Source of the DNA: Litorilituus sp.
Lineage (GTDB): Bacteria; Pseudomonadota; Gammaproteobacteria; Enterobacterales; Alteromonadaceae
Assembly (NCBI GenBank): GCA_030754235.1
Contig: JASMAS010000075.1
Location: 1 to 41,120, forward strand
Direction: 5' to 3'
DNA length: 41,120 nt
Part shown: positions 1 through 7,743 of the stretch, one piece after another
Numbering within the stretch: position 1 is the first letter of the stretch
How the letters are laid out: every line of letters begins with the position of its first letter
Program-made: the position numbers and the translations under genes
Notes under the pieces: generated by a model
What the model was told of the DNA's origin: nothing
What the model saw: the letters and a program-made list of their open reading frames with translations, nothing else
Database searches by the model: none

Positions 1-1751
1 GTTACTTCTTCTAAAATGATACCTCTTTTTGAAATAATGTCATTACTGTAACCGGATACAAAAATAACTTTACTGTTTGGAAAAATACGAGAGAATTTGT
101 CGCTTACCTGTTTGCCATTACTATTTTCAGAGAGAATAATATCAGTGACTAATAAGTGAATTTGAATCTCATTTGGGTTAAGTTCATGAAACATCGTATA
201 ACTGTTCTCATAGCCAAAAACATTATAACCTGCGCTACTTAATACTGAGACTAATAGCTCTCTAACTTGTTTGTCATCTTCAAGGATACATATATTAATT
301 TCATTAGTTTTGCGATGCTCACTTGGCTGAAGTGATTCAATCAATTCGACGGTGTTTTTTTTGCCTGTAACGCGTGCAAGTGGCCATTCAATGATAAATT
401 CTGTTCCTTCTTCATTATCTATATTGACATTAATTGAGCCTTTATTCTTTGTCACTATAGTAAACACCGTCGACAAACCTAACCCTGTGCCAATATCTTT
501 TTTGGTTGTAAAAAAAGGTTCAAATATATATTCCTTAGTTTCCTTGGACATACCACAGCCGTTATCTTTGATAATTAGTGAAACAAAACCCGGTTGTTCA
601 CTATCTTTTAAGAGAATATCTATTCTTTTCTGTTTTGATTTACAACGTTCAAGCATTGCATCTCTAGCATTGACAATCAGGTTTAGGATAACTTGGTCAA
701 TATGGCTTGTATCGGCTTTGATCCAGTATTGATCACAAGCATTAAGTGAAATAAATATATCTTCATCAATAATAGTTGCGTAAGTTGTTAATGCATTTGT
801 GATATGTGTATGTAAGTTAAATGTAGTTGGTTTAACCAACTCTTTACGGCTAAATGTTAGTAACTTTTCTGTCAGTAATTTAGATTTATCAGCAGCAGAT
901 AAAATTCGCTGTAAATAATCGGTATACTTGCCATTATCATAGTGAGTTGATAGCCCTCTTTCTATGAGTTGGGAATAGCCAATGATGACCGCGAGCATGT
1001 TGTTAAAATCATGAGCTATACCACCTGCTAAACGTCCAATTGATTCAACGCGTTGGCTTTGATTTAGGTTATTTGCTAATCGTTGATTTTCTTGTTCTGT
1101 CTTTTTTAAAATAGTGATGTTTTCATAAAAGCATATTATGCCGTATAGTTGCAGCTCTGTGTTTGTCAGTGGCAATATAGTTTCTTTGATACTAATCCTA
1201 TCTCCGCAAGCTATATTCATTTCTCGTTCGCCGCTATATGACAATTTATTTTTTGCGAGAATGTCAGCTTCTGTACTAGAGAGACAGCGGATATATTGAT
1301 AGTCTTTGTTTAATTCCTGCGTATGTTTATTTAAAATTTCATCTTGATCACTCACACCTATGTCGCGTAAGTAGGCATTGTTGCAACCTAAGTATCGTCC
1401 TTTGATATCTTTCCAATATATACTCAGAGGCATTGCTTCTATTACATCGCTTATCATGCGTTGCGCATCAGTTTTTAATGCTGTTTCTCGTTTTAACCAT
1501 AGTGTTTGTTGGACAGTAATTTCGGTTAATAGATCGAATGATTTAATCAGTTGCTTTTGATTTAATGAGTGGCCTAGTGATTCAATACAAAATTGGTGAA
1601 ATGTGACCAAGTCTTCAACGGAACACTTTTTTATAGCGAGCTGTTTTCCCAGTTCAGAGCAATGGTATAATGTATTTTCATCACCTTTTCTGACATATGT
1701 AATTATATAGATACAATACTGGTCAATATATTTCTTAAGAATATTATCCAT
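1..1751 (-). CDS. Hybrid histidine kinase with RsbU-type N-terminal domain, PAS and receiver domain (3' end beyond the window)
   Basis: Reading leftward from an ATG at 1751, the frame stays open for 583 codons to the window edge. Residues about 1-85 resemble the N-terminal domain of Bacillus RsbU, the part that binds RsbT (for example the stretch NTLYHCSELGKQLA followed by SVEDLVTFHQ). A PAS-like region follows (about 100-215), then a HisKA domain with the phospho-acceptor His247 in AHDFNNML. The HATPase has N357, DNGCGM, EPFFTTK and GTGLGLS. A C-terminal receiver domain starts near 485 with EDD and Asp537 and is cut by the edge. The start overlaps the phosphatase stop by 8 bases. Inference: free RsbT docks on the N-terminus and switches kinase activity, so the stressosome output is a phosphorelay instead of a sigma factor. 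There is no transmembrane segment, so it should be cytosolic. Confidence 0.85.
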   Translation of the reverse strand, partial: MDNILKKYIDQYCIYIITYVRKGDENTLYHCSELGKQLAIKKCSVEDLVTFHQFCIESLGHSLNQKQLIKSFDLLTEITVQQTLWLKRETALKTDAQRMISDVIEAMPLSIYWKDIKGRYLGCNNAYLRDIGVSDQDEILNKHTQELNKDYQYIRCLSSTEADILAKNKLSYSGEREMNIACGDRISIKETILPLTNTELQLYGIICFYENITILKKTEQENQRLANNLNQSQRVESIGRLAGGIAHDFNNMLAVIIGYSQLIERGLSTHYDNGKYTDYLQRILSAADKSKLLTEKLLTFSRKELVKPTTFNLHTHITNALTTYATIIDEDIFISLNACDQYWIKADTSHIDQVILNLIVNARDAMLERCKSKQKRIDILLKDSEQPGFVSLIIKDNGCGMSKETKEYIFEPFFTTKKDIGTGLGLSTVFTIVTKNKGSINVNIDNEEGTEFIIEWPLARVTGKKNTVELIESLQPSEHRKTNEINICILEDDKQVRELLVSVLSSAGYNVFGYENSYTMFHELNPNEIQIHLLVTDIILSENSNGKQVSDKFSRIFPNSKVIFVSGYSNDIISKRGIILEEV

Positions 1752-2349
1752 TAAGTGACTCACAAATACAGCATATGTCATCTTTTCCCGACCACTTTTG
1801 AGACAAAAAACTAATAATATGCCGTGAATTCATCAACTGCAGTTGAGGGTGGTTTTGGGTTTTTATCTCCTCAATACCATCTGTAAACATCAACAATTTA
1901 GTTTGTTTAGGCACCTTAATTTGGGTTAAAGATATAGGGAGAGCGTGGTTACCAAAAATCCCCGGAGTGGAACGTAACTTGATTACTTCAGAAGGTGTAA
2001 TAAGTAAGCAATTTATATTACCGACACCAAAGTAATATAGCCTGTTTAGCTTGGGTAAAAATAATACAAAAAAAATAACTACTCCTCGTGTTTTAGCTAA
2101 TTCTGATTGACAAGTTTCAATAATGTCAATCAGTGTTTTATCTCGTGTTTTTTGCACTGTAATCTCAATCAATACTTTATCTAGTGTTTTTTGCACTGAG
2201 GTGTATGCTATATCAGCAATGCAACTGGCTTTTTCTCCATGTCCTATAGCATCAATGACAGCGTAAAAAATACCCTCGTTTCTCTTTTGAACTATATAGC
2301 GATCTCCGCAATATAATTCACCTTTTTTGCTCTCTAAGAAAAAGTGCAT
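1744..2349 (-). CDS. SpoIIE/PP2C-type phosphatase, RsbX-like
   Basis: A small single-domain PP2C-family (SpoIIE fold) phosphatase of 201 aa. In stressosome modules RsbX removes phosphates from RsbR and RsbS to reset the complex. Metal-binding aspartates are visible: Asp16 in CGDRYIV, Asp33 in DAIGHG, the Asp of MFTDGIEE and the C-terminal KDDICC. It should therefore be catalytic. I chose the ATG at 2349, which shares its A with the TGA stop of the upstream ATPase (TGATG), a classic coupling junction. A TTG at 2370 would extend it by 7 residues inside the upstream gene. An in-frame 13-residue tandem duplication sits in the middle. Alternatively it is the phosphatase half of a split ATP-binding SpoIIE protein that acts on a downstream STAS protein. 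Confidence 0.8.
   Translation of the reverse strand: MHFFLESKKGELYCGDRYIVQKRNEGIFYAVIDAIGHGEKASCIADIAYTSVQKTLDKVLIEITVQKTRDKTLIDIIETCQSELAKTRGVVIFFVLFLPKLNRLYYFGVGNINCLLITPSEVIKLRSTPGIFGNHALPISLTQIKVPKQTKLLMFTDGIEEIKTQNHPQLQLMNSRHIISFLSQKWSGKDDICCICESLNG
2127..2204 (-). repeat. Two-copy 39-bp tandem repeat inside the RsbX-like gene
   Basis: Units 2127-2165 and 2166-2204 match at about 31 of 39 positions by eye. They encode VQKTLDKVLIEIT and VQKTRDKTLIDII back to back. The unit is 13 codons, so the frame is kept. It lies in the helical region after the DAIGHG motif. Confidence 0.85.
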
Positions 2350-2786
2350 CAGATAAGCCACTTTAGACAAGTTATTGAAGTACCATGTTGATTTGATGCA
2401 ATCGTGAATTCATCCATTAGCCTTTTTATTCCTGGCAACCCTCCTCCAAGGCCACCATTAGTTGAATAACCATCTTGTAAAGCATCTTCAATTGATATAA
2501 TTCCAGGGCCTGAATCATTGCACGCTAACTTAATGCCTGTACCATTATCGCACTTGATAACTGAAATTTTAATTTCACCGCCATTGTTGGTGTGAAAGAA
2601 AAGATTATAGGCAAGCTCTGACATAGAAGTTACTAATTCAACTATACTGGTACTATTGTAGCCTTGAGACAGCGCTATTTTTTTTAATTCTTGCCGTGCT
2701 TTTGATATTTGCCATTCTTTTTTAATGACTAATTCACAGAGGATGCTTTCTGCATACTTTAGAGCACTCGTTTTATTTGAGGTCAT
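2349..2786 (-). CDS. Second RsbT-like GHKL serine kinase/ATPase
   Basis: A 145-aa HATPase_c protein of the RsbT/RsbW class. It shows the N-box SELAYNLFFH, the G1 box NDSGPGI, and a glycine-rich lid with DGYSTNGGLGGGLPGIKRL. The C-terminus LKWLI resembles RsbT, which ends in IKWLR in Bacillus. It starts 3 bases after the stop of the first RsbT-like gene and its TGA overlaps the phosphatase ATG. In many bacteria an RsbT-like ATPase and a SpoIIE domain form one polypeptide; here they are two coupled genes. Substrate is not visible from sequence. It could phosphorylate RsbS or RsbR, or assist the phosphatase. Confidence 0.82.
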   Translation of the reverse strand: MTSNKTSALKYAESILCELVIKKEWQISKARQELKKIALSQGYNSTSIVELVTSMSELAYNLFFHTNNGGEIKISVIKCDNGTGIKLACNDSGPGIISIEDALQDGYSTNGGLGGGLPGIKRLMDEFTIASNQHGTSITCLKWLI

Positions 2787-2789
2787 TTA

Positions 2790-3212
2790 TCAATACTTTT
2801 TTTGTCTAATTGTTATCTCAATTTGGGTTAGGCCTGGTTCGGATTTTATTGAGAGTTCATGTACTAATCTTTTTGCTCCAGGCAAGCCTAAACCTAGTCC
2901 GTTACCACTAGAATAACCATCGGTCATTGCGAGTTTAGGGTTTTCTATACCGGGACCATGATCAATAATTTTTGCCATTATTGTGTGGTAATTTTTATCG
3001 GTGTAAACATAAAATTGACAGCTACCAGTATCTGCATAGGTTAGAATATTTCTTGTTAATTCTGAAATTGCAGTGGCAAAGCGAGTTTGCTCGCCTTTTG
3101 AAAATTTAAAACAGTGAGCGAGCTCGCGTCCTTTTTGCCGAGCCGTCACTATATCTTTGGTGGAGCATATTGGCACGTGCTCAGAAACTTCTGGTGACAT
3201 TCCATTCATCAT
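2790..3212 (-). CDS. rsbT: RsbT-like stressosome switch kinase
   Basis: A 140-aa GHKL kinase. In the family, RsbT is held by the stressosome, phosphorylates RsbS and RsbR under stress, and then leaves to activate a partner. Visible motifs are AISELTRNILTYA (N-box with the E..RN pattern typical of RsbT), DHGPGI (G1), and DGYSSGNGLGLGLPGAKRL (lid). The region TARQKGRELA matches the VAARQLGRN segment of Bacillus RsbT. It lies 26 bases after rsbS, in the canonical R-S-T order. Tandem ATG codons occur at the start; the upstream GGGGATAGG gives a plausible ribosome binding site. Of the two RsbT-like genes this is the likelier true RsbT by position and motif. Confidence 0.87.
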   Translation of the reverse strand: MMNGMSPEVSEHVPICSTKDIVTARQKGRELAHCFKFSKGEQTRFATAISELTRNILTYADTGSCQFYVYTDKNYHTIMAKIIDHGPGIENPKLAMTDGYSSGNGLGLGLPGAKRLVHELSIKSEPGLTQIEITIRQKKY

Positions 3213-3238
3213 ACAAACCTATCCCCTGATTCATAAAA

Positions 3239-3604
3239 CTATTTTTTTGCTTGAACTTTGGTTGATAAATAGTCAAACGCTTGATCTAATGATAAAAAAG
3301 TTTCTACATTGTTAAGCATCATTCCCATATCAACCAATGTCGATGAAACAGCAGGTTTAACCCCACTGAGCAAAAACACGCTACCTTGCAGTTTTACCAT
3401 GCTGGTTAAATCTTTTAGCACTTTGGCCATGTAAGAGTCAATAACATCGAGAGTTGACACATCAATAATAACCCCTTTCGTGTTAAGTTTGTGATTTTTT
3501 TTCAATAAGTTAGATTGAAATAACAACACTTCTTCATCTGTTAACTCAGTTTGTATTGATGCTATTAGTGTCGACTTTAGGTATAAAATTGGAATTATAG
3601 TCAT
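3239..3604 (-). CDS. rsbS: RsbS, single-domain STAS stressosome scaffold
   Basis: A 121-aa STAS protein closely resembling Bacillus RsbS over its whole length (start IIPILYLKSTLIASIQ, then GVIIDVSTLDVIDSYMAKVL, SGVKPAVSSTLVDMG). Ser57, in the IDSYMAK motif, corresponds to the RsbT phosphorylation site Ser59 of Bacillus RsbS. RsbS and RsbR co-assemble into the stressosome core, which sequesters RsbT. The ATG follows the rsbR stop directly with no spacer (TAAATG), which suggests coupled translation and matched stoichiometry. Confidence 0.9.
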   Translation of the reverse strand: MTIIPILYLKSTLIASIQTELTDEEVLLFQSNLLKKNHKLNTKGVIIDVSTLDVIDSYMAKVLKDLTSMVKLQGSVFLLSGVKPAVSSTLVDMGMMLNNVETFLSLDQAFDYLSTKVQAKK

Positions 3605-4432
3605 TTATGCCTCTTTACTAAGAATAGTATGAGTTTTACTGTAGCCATATGCGATGGCATTCTCTAAAGTATTGAAGGTTTCAACGTGACTCAAGTCTAC
3701 GCCAAGTTTAACTATAGTTACTGCGGCATTAGGGCTAATGCCTGACAAAATCACTTGCGTACCAACCATTTTCGCAGCAATAATTGTTTTAAGAATATTA
3801 TTTGCTACATGCGTATCAAATGTTGGCACTGCCGTCATGTCAATTATTGCCATTTCCGCTTGGTTTTCTACTACTGACTCTAATAGCGACTCTATTATTT
3901 TTTGTGCTTTCATCGTATCAATAATCCCCATTAACGGCATGAGTAAAATACTCGATGAAATTTTTACTATGGGGGTATCATGCTCTAATGCATATGCTTG
4001 AGATTTAATCACTTCTTCACGAGTATCTGTGTATATTCTAAAGGTCAACACCGCAAGATCATCAACAAAGTCATTAAAAGTTATATATTCCGTTGATGCA
4101 GAGTCAGGATATTCACTCGATACAAGTTGATATATGATTCTTTTCAACACAAGTAAATAATTTGCTGTTTGTGTTGGGGTAAAATGATTGAGTGCTCGAT
4201 ATGTCGCGAATGAGCTCAGTTCTTGCTCAAGTAGTTGGTAGGCTTTAGTGCTTTGTATCTTCTCAGATTGAACTAAAGTGCATTGGTGTATGAGGGTTAA
4301 GATTGCGGAGCAATCTGTTTTTTCGCGTTCTTTATTCTCTTCACCGGTAAAGGTGACCGCATCTACCCAGTTATCAATTATTTTTGCCTTATGAGCTTCA
4401 ATTAACGAATTAATCTTTCTATAATCTTTCAC
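3605..4432 (-). CDS. rsbR: RsbR-like stressosome sensor (N-terminal sensor plus STAS)
   Basis: A 275-aa protein with an all-helical N-terminal sensor (about 1-145), a linker helix and a C-terminal STAS domain (about 155-270). The motif PLMGIIDTMKA places Thr173 at the position of Thr171 of Bacillus RsbR, and DMTAVPTFDTHVANNIL places Thr207 at that of Thr205; both are RsbT targets. The start is a GTG at 4432 preceded by AAGGTG, a good ribosome binding site. The N-terminus sets the signal. In vibrios the RsbR N-terminus is a globin-like heme domain; whether this one binds heme cannot be read from sequence alone. It is the first gene of the R-S-T-T-X-kinase series. Confidence 0.88.
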   Translation of the reverse strand: MKDYRKINSLIEAHKAKIIDNWVDAVTFTGEENKEREKTDCSAILTLIHQCTLVQSEKIQSTKAYQLLEQELSSFATYRALNHFTPTQTANYLLVLKRIIYQLVSSEYPDSASTEYITFNDFVDDLAVLTFRIYTDTREEVIKSQAYALEHDTPIVKISSSILLMPLMGIIDTMKAQKIIESLLESVVENQAEMAIIDMTAVPTFDTHVANNILKTIIAAKMVGTQVILSGISPNAAVTIVKLGVDLSHVETFNTLENAIAYGYSKTHTILSKEA

Positions 4433-4483
4433 GTTTCACCTTTTTATTTTCTTTTATTTAAAATTTGTTAACTTTCGTTAGTA

Positions 4484-5650
4484 TTACTTCCAACTTCTAA
4501 GCCATTCATTAACAGCATTGGCAGGCATAGGCTTACTATAAAAGAAGCCTTGACCATAACTGTACTGCATTTGTATTAACGCCTCTGCTTCATCTATGGT
4601 TTCTATCCCTTCAGCTATTACGTTTAAGCCGAGTTGAGTCGCCATGTCAAAAATAGCTTTAACGATTATTTTAGATTGAGGTTTGTTTTGTATTGAATCG
4701 ATGAACATTCTGTCAACTTTTAACTCTGTAAACGGACCATTTTGCAGCATGTTTACTGATGAATAGCCAGAGCCAAAGTCATCTATCGACAATTTAAACC
4801 CCATTAATCGCAGTCGAGTTAGTACTTCTAATGACATTGTGTTTTTTTCTAATAAGACTGTTTCGGTAATTTCTAGTGTAATCATGTTAGTTGAAATGCG
4901 GTATTGTTGTGCTTTTTTCAATAACAGATCAGGTAAGCCGTTTTGTCTAAGTTCTGTGCTAGAAAAGTTAATCGCCAACCCAAGGCCGTTTTTTTTCTCA
5001 TCGATCAGCGAGAAATACTTTAGAGATTGGTCAATAATCAGCGCCGTAAGATCTGACATAAGATGGTTGTTTTCAGCGAGCATAATAAATTTTTCTGGCG
5101 ATACAAAAGTATTGTCTAAAGACCACCTTGCAAGTGCTTCAAACCCTACTGGTTGACGAGTTTTTAAGTTGAATTTGGGTTGGAAATAGACATCTATTTT
5201 GTGTTGCTTAATCGCTTTTTTTAGCTGTATGATTAACGTGGCATCACTCCGTAATTCTTCAGGAGGATAGGGAGAAGATAGCGTTTCTTTTGCTTTAAAT
5301 GGAATAAATTTTTCGAGAAAATCTATGTCAAACGGTTTGCGTAAAAGTGTGTGGAAGTTTAGCTTATGTAGTTTGCAAATTTCTTTTGCTGACTCCAATA
5401 ATGTTCCCGCTTGTCCAGACGTTACCGAAATATAACCTTTATAATTGATTTCTTTAAGAAACCTTAAAATCTGCAAACCATCAAAATCCGGCATCGATAA
5501 ATCAATAATAATATGTTCTATGTCGGCTAAGTCGTATTGTAAAATAGCGATAGGTTGCGTCAACACTTGACATTTTATCCCTGTTTCTTCTATGGCTACT
5601 GAGAAAAATTGGGTGAAATCTTTATCGTCATCTATAAGTAGTAATGCCAA
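4484..5650 (-). CDS. Response regulator with EAL c-di-GMP phosphodiesterase domain
   Basis: A 388-aa REC-EAL protein. REC (about 1-120) has IDDDKDF and phospho-acceptor Asp in HIIIDLSMPDFDG. The EAL domain (about 135-385) keeps the catalytic residues: GFEALARW, AINFSS, LEITET, IDDFGSG, ELKVDRMFI, AEGIET and GQGFFYSKPM. It should hydrolyse c-di-GMP to pGpG when activated. The start is a TTG at 5650 with AAGGA eight bases upstream; no better start precedes the REC domain. It lies 51 bases upstream of rsbR in the same direction, and is a likely phosphorelay target of the hybrid kinase. That pairing is inferred from position only. Confidence 0.9.
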   Translation of the reverse strand: MALLLIDDDKDFTQFFSVAIEETGIKCQVLTQPIAILQYDLADIEHIIIDLSMPDFDGLQILRFLKEINYKGYISVTSGQAGTLLESAKEICKLHKLNFHTLLRKPFDIDFLEKFIPFKAKETLSSPYPPEELRSDATLIIQLKKAIKQHKIDVYFQPKFNLKTRQPVGFEALARWSLDNTFVSPEKFIMLAENNHLMSDLTALIIDQSLKYFSLIDEKKNGLGLAINFSSTELRQNGLPDLLLKKAQQYRISTNMITLEITETVLLEKNTMSLEVLTRLRLMGFKLSIDDFGSGYSSVNMLQNGPFTELKVDRMFIDSIQNKPQSKIIVKAIFDMATQLGLNVIAEGIETIDEAEALIQMQYSYGQGFFYSKPMPANAVNEWLRSWK

Positions 5651-5696
5651 GACAGTAATCCTTGATTATTCATTGCGCTTGAAATTTGCGTGCTAA

Positions 5697-6098
5697 TTAA
5701 TCTAGCGGGTAATTTACATTCCATTTGTTCAAAAGCTCTCTGACATTTTTATCAAACTCTAATTTTGATAAAAAACTAGTCGCCCCTAACATTTTTGCTT
5801 CACTAACATGTTCTTTTCGTGTATCGCCAGAAAACATAACAACAGTGGTAGAAGGTCGTTTAACTTTGATCCATGTTAATAAGGTTAACCCATTAGTCCC
5901 TTGTAAATTTATATCGATAAAAATTAGATCGGCACTAAAAACGAGATTACTCTCCATAAACTCTTTTATCGAAGTAAATGCACTCACTTTGATAAAGCCC
6001 AGTTCTTGCAGAATTAGTGCTGCAAAATCGACAATCGACTTTTCATCATCAATAACAATAATATTAGAATTCTTTTTTAATTGCGGTTCGAAGCTCAT
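5697..6098 (-). CDS. Stand-alone receiver-domain protein (CheY-like)
   Basis: A 133-aa single REC domain. It has the acidic pair in IIVIDDEKS, the phospho-acceptor Asp in LIFIDINLQG, the Thr/Ser switch in VVMFSGDTRK and the Lys in FLSKLEF. No output domain is present, so it may shuttle phosphate or act by protein contact. It is 46 bases upstream of the REC-EAL gene, and probably co-transcribed with it. With the receiver fused to the hybrid kinase, this makes a four-receiver cluster with one kinase. Confidence 0.85.
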   Translation of the reverse strand: MSFEPQLKKNSNIIVIDDEKSIVDFAALILQELGFIKVSAFTSIKEFMESNLVFSADLIFIDINLQGTNGLTLLTWIKVKRPSTTVVMFSGDTRKEHVSEAKMLGATSFLSKLEFDKNVRELLNKWNVNYPLD

Positions 6099-6325
6099 AT
6101 TACTATTAGTAAAATTATTAAATTTATAATGATAGAGAGTATAACCAACCTAATTAAAACAGGTGTTCAAAATACAGACAAAAAAATGTAAAAAAGCGAC
6201 GATGTAAGAGAAAGTTGTACTGAATGAGGGGGGAGCATCTTATTGATAAACACTTTTATTTAAGGTGATACCTTTTTTTTTAAAATTCTGATTTATAGAC
6301 AATTTATTTTATCTGAACTAAATAT

Positions 6326-7156
6326 TTAAAAAAGAGCTCTAGCGTGGACATTCTTTTCTTCGGTATTTATATGCGCTTGAGCGAATTTTTTGGGCGATAT
6401 AACAAAAGCCTTTTTAAAACAGCGTGAGAAATAACTTTGTGAGTCAAACCCTGTTAGCTCTGCGGTTTTTGTTACTGAAATACCTTTAAGTAACAATGTT
6501 TTCGCTTTTCTTAACCGAAAAATTTGAAGACAAAAAGAAGGCCCATACCCATAAACTTTGTTGCATTTGCGCTGCAATTGTCGTTCACTCATAGCCATTG
6601 ATTTAGCGAGTTCAATCACAGTAAATGAATTATCTGGAAAATTTTTTTCAAGCGAAATACTTAATTTATCATCAAAAATGAGATCAGGCGTCAACATCAC
6701 GCTGATGGTTTCTTCGGGGGTTAAATGGTTAAGTTGTGTTTTTGCTTGTAGGGTTAAAATATTGAGAACATTGTTTACTTTTTGACTCAGTGTATTGATA
6801 TCAAAGGGTTTGGTGACGTAATCTATAGCGCCTAACTTTAAACCTTTCTGTGTTTTCTTTTTTTCGGTGGATGAAGAAATTAGAATCAGGGGGATGTGTT
6901 TAGTGGTATTATTCTCAGTGAGTTTTTTTAGCAGTTCTAAACCGCCCATGATAGGCATATTGATATCAGTAATAATCAAACAAGGAGGGCTATTCATTGC
7001 TATTTTTATGGCTTCTTCGCCATTGCTTGCTTCTATAATGATGTGCTCGACCGATAACACCTCTTTCATGAGGTTCCTTAATAGCTTGTTATCTTCGACT
7101 ATGAGGATAGTATTCTGTTCGTTGACATTGCTAGTCGTTGAGCTTTGAACGTCCAT
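6326..7156 (-). CDS. Response regulator with AraC-type DNA-binding domain
   Basis: REC domain (about 15-125; IVEDNKLL, Asp in LIITDINMPIMGG, Lys in DYVTKPF) followed by a linker and an AraC-family double helix-turn-helix at the C-terminus (SMAMSERQLQRKC; ELTGFDSQSYFSRCFKKAF; SPKKFAQ). I prefer the ATG at 7156 (276 aa), which has AAGGAAA seven bases upstream; an in-frame ATG at 7180 adds 8 residues but lacks such a site. It is separated from the next REC gene by 227 bases with no ORF, so it may be its own transcript. It is the only DNA-binding output in the cluster and could carry the transcriptional response of the stressosome relay (inference). Confidence 0.88.
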   Translation of the reverse strand: MDVQSSTTSNVNEQNTILIVEDNKLLRNLMKEVLSVEHIIIEASNGEEAIKIAMNSPPCLIITDINMPIMGGLELLKKLTENNTTKHIPLILISSSTEKKKTQKGLKLGAIDYVTKPFDINTLSQKVNNVLNILTLQAKTQLNHLTPEETISVMLTPDLIFDDKLSISLEKNFPDNSFTVIELAKSMAMSERQLQRKCNKVYGYGPSFCLQIFRLRKAKTLLLKGISVTKTAELTGFDSQSYFSRCFKKAFVISPKKFAQAHINTEEKNVHARALF

Positions 7157-7668
7157 ACCGATTTCCTTATCAATGTTCATATTTAATTAAATTTTCATCG
7201 ATGATTTATGTTGTAACTGAAGTTATTTATGGCATTTAGGTTGTAGGTTTAAAATGTATACGTTCTTGGTGGTATAAAAAGTTCAACAATTAGGACGCTT
7301 ATAACCGCTTCGCCAAAAAATAACGTAACTTCTTCAAATATGCAGATTGATACTAACAGATGATAGCTCAATATTGCTAGCGAGAATTAAGTTTTTTATC
7401 TGGGCTTGTTTATAATGAACTCGACAATAACATCATACTTAACAGTCTGTTTTTAATATGTGTTTTTTAGATTGATGTTAAAAAGTATATCTGTTTTCAA
7501 TACTTGTCAGCGAACTGATAACAATTCAAACTAACTTAAATATAGAACTACTTGATGTTTAAGTTAGTTTGTATGTTCTGAGCTCGCTAATGTAACAGCT
7601 AAGCTGACTCATTTACTTTATTAATATGGTATAAGCGCTTGATAGTTAAATCGCTTAATGATGCAAAC
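7157..7668. other. Non-coding gap between the regulator gene and the lpdA terminator
   Basis: An AT-rich region of about 510 bases with no credible ORF. It must contain the promoter of the REC-AraC gene near its left end. The only clear structure is the perfect inverted repeat listed separately at 7527-7571. Confidence 0.6.
7527..7571. repeat. Perfect 14-bp inverted repeat with 17-base loop
   Basis: Left arm CAAACTAACTTAAA (7527-7540) is the exact reverse complement of right arm TTTAAGTTAGTTTG (7558-7571). There is no T-run on either side, so it does not look like a standard intrinsic terminator. Function unknown. Confidence 0.85.
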
Positions 7669-7702
7669 AAAAAAGCCAACCATAAGGACTTATGATTGAC
7701 TT
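7669..7702 (-). terminator. Intrinsic terminator of the pdhR-aceEF-lpdA operon
   Basis: Read on the minus strand, the arms at 7689-7702 and 7673-7686 form a stem of about 13 pairs including two G-U pairs, with a short loop. A run of six T follows immediately. It lies about 42 bases past the lpdA stop. Confidence 0.85.
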
Positions 7703-7743
7703 TTTCAAAAAACATTATAGTTCAGTTTACTTTTATTTGGTGC

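Noticed and set aside
352-1560. Plus-strand open frames opposite the histidine kinase
   Set aside because: Antisense shadows; the minus strand encodes a full set of kinase motifs through this region.
7527-7571. Inverted repeat as the lpdA terminator
   Set aside because: A better terminator with a T-run lies closer to lpdA at 7669-7702, and this repeat has no T-run.
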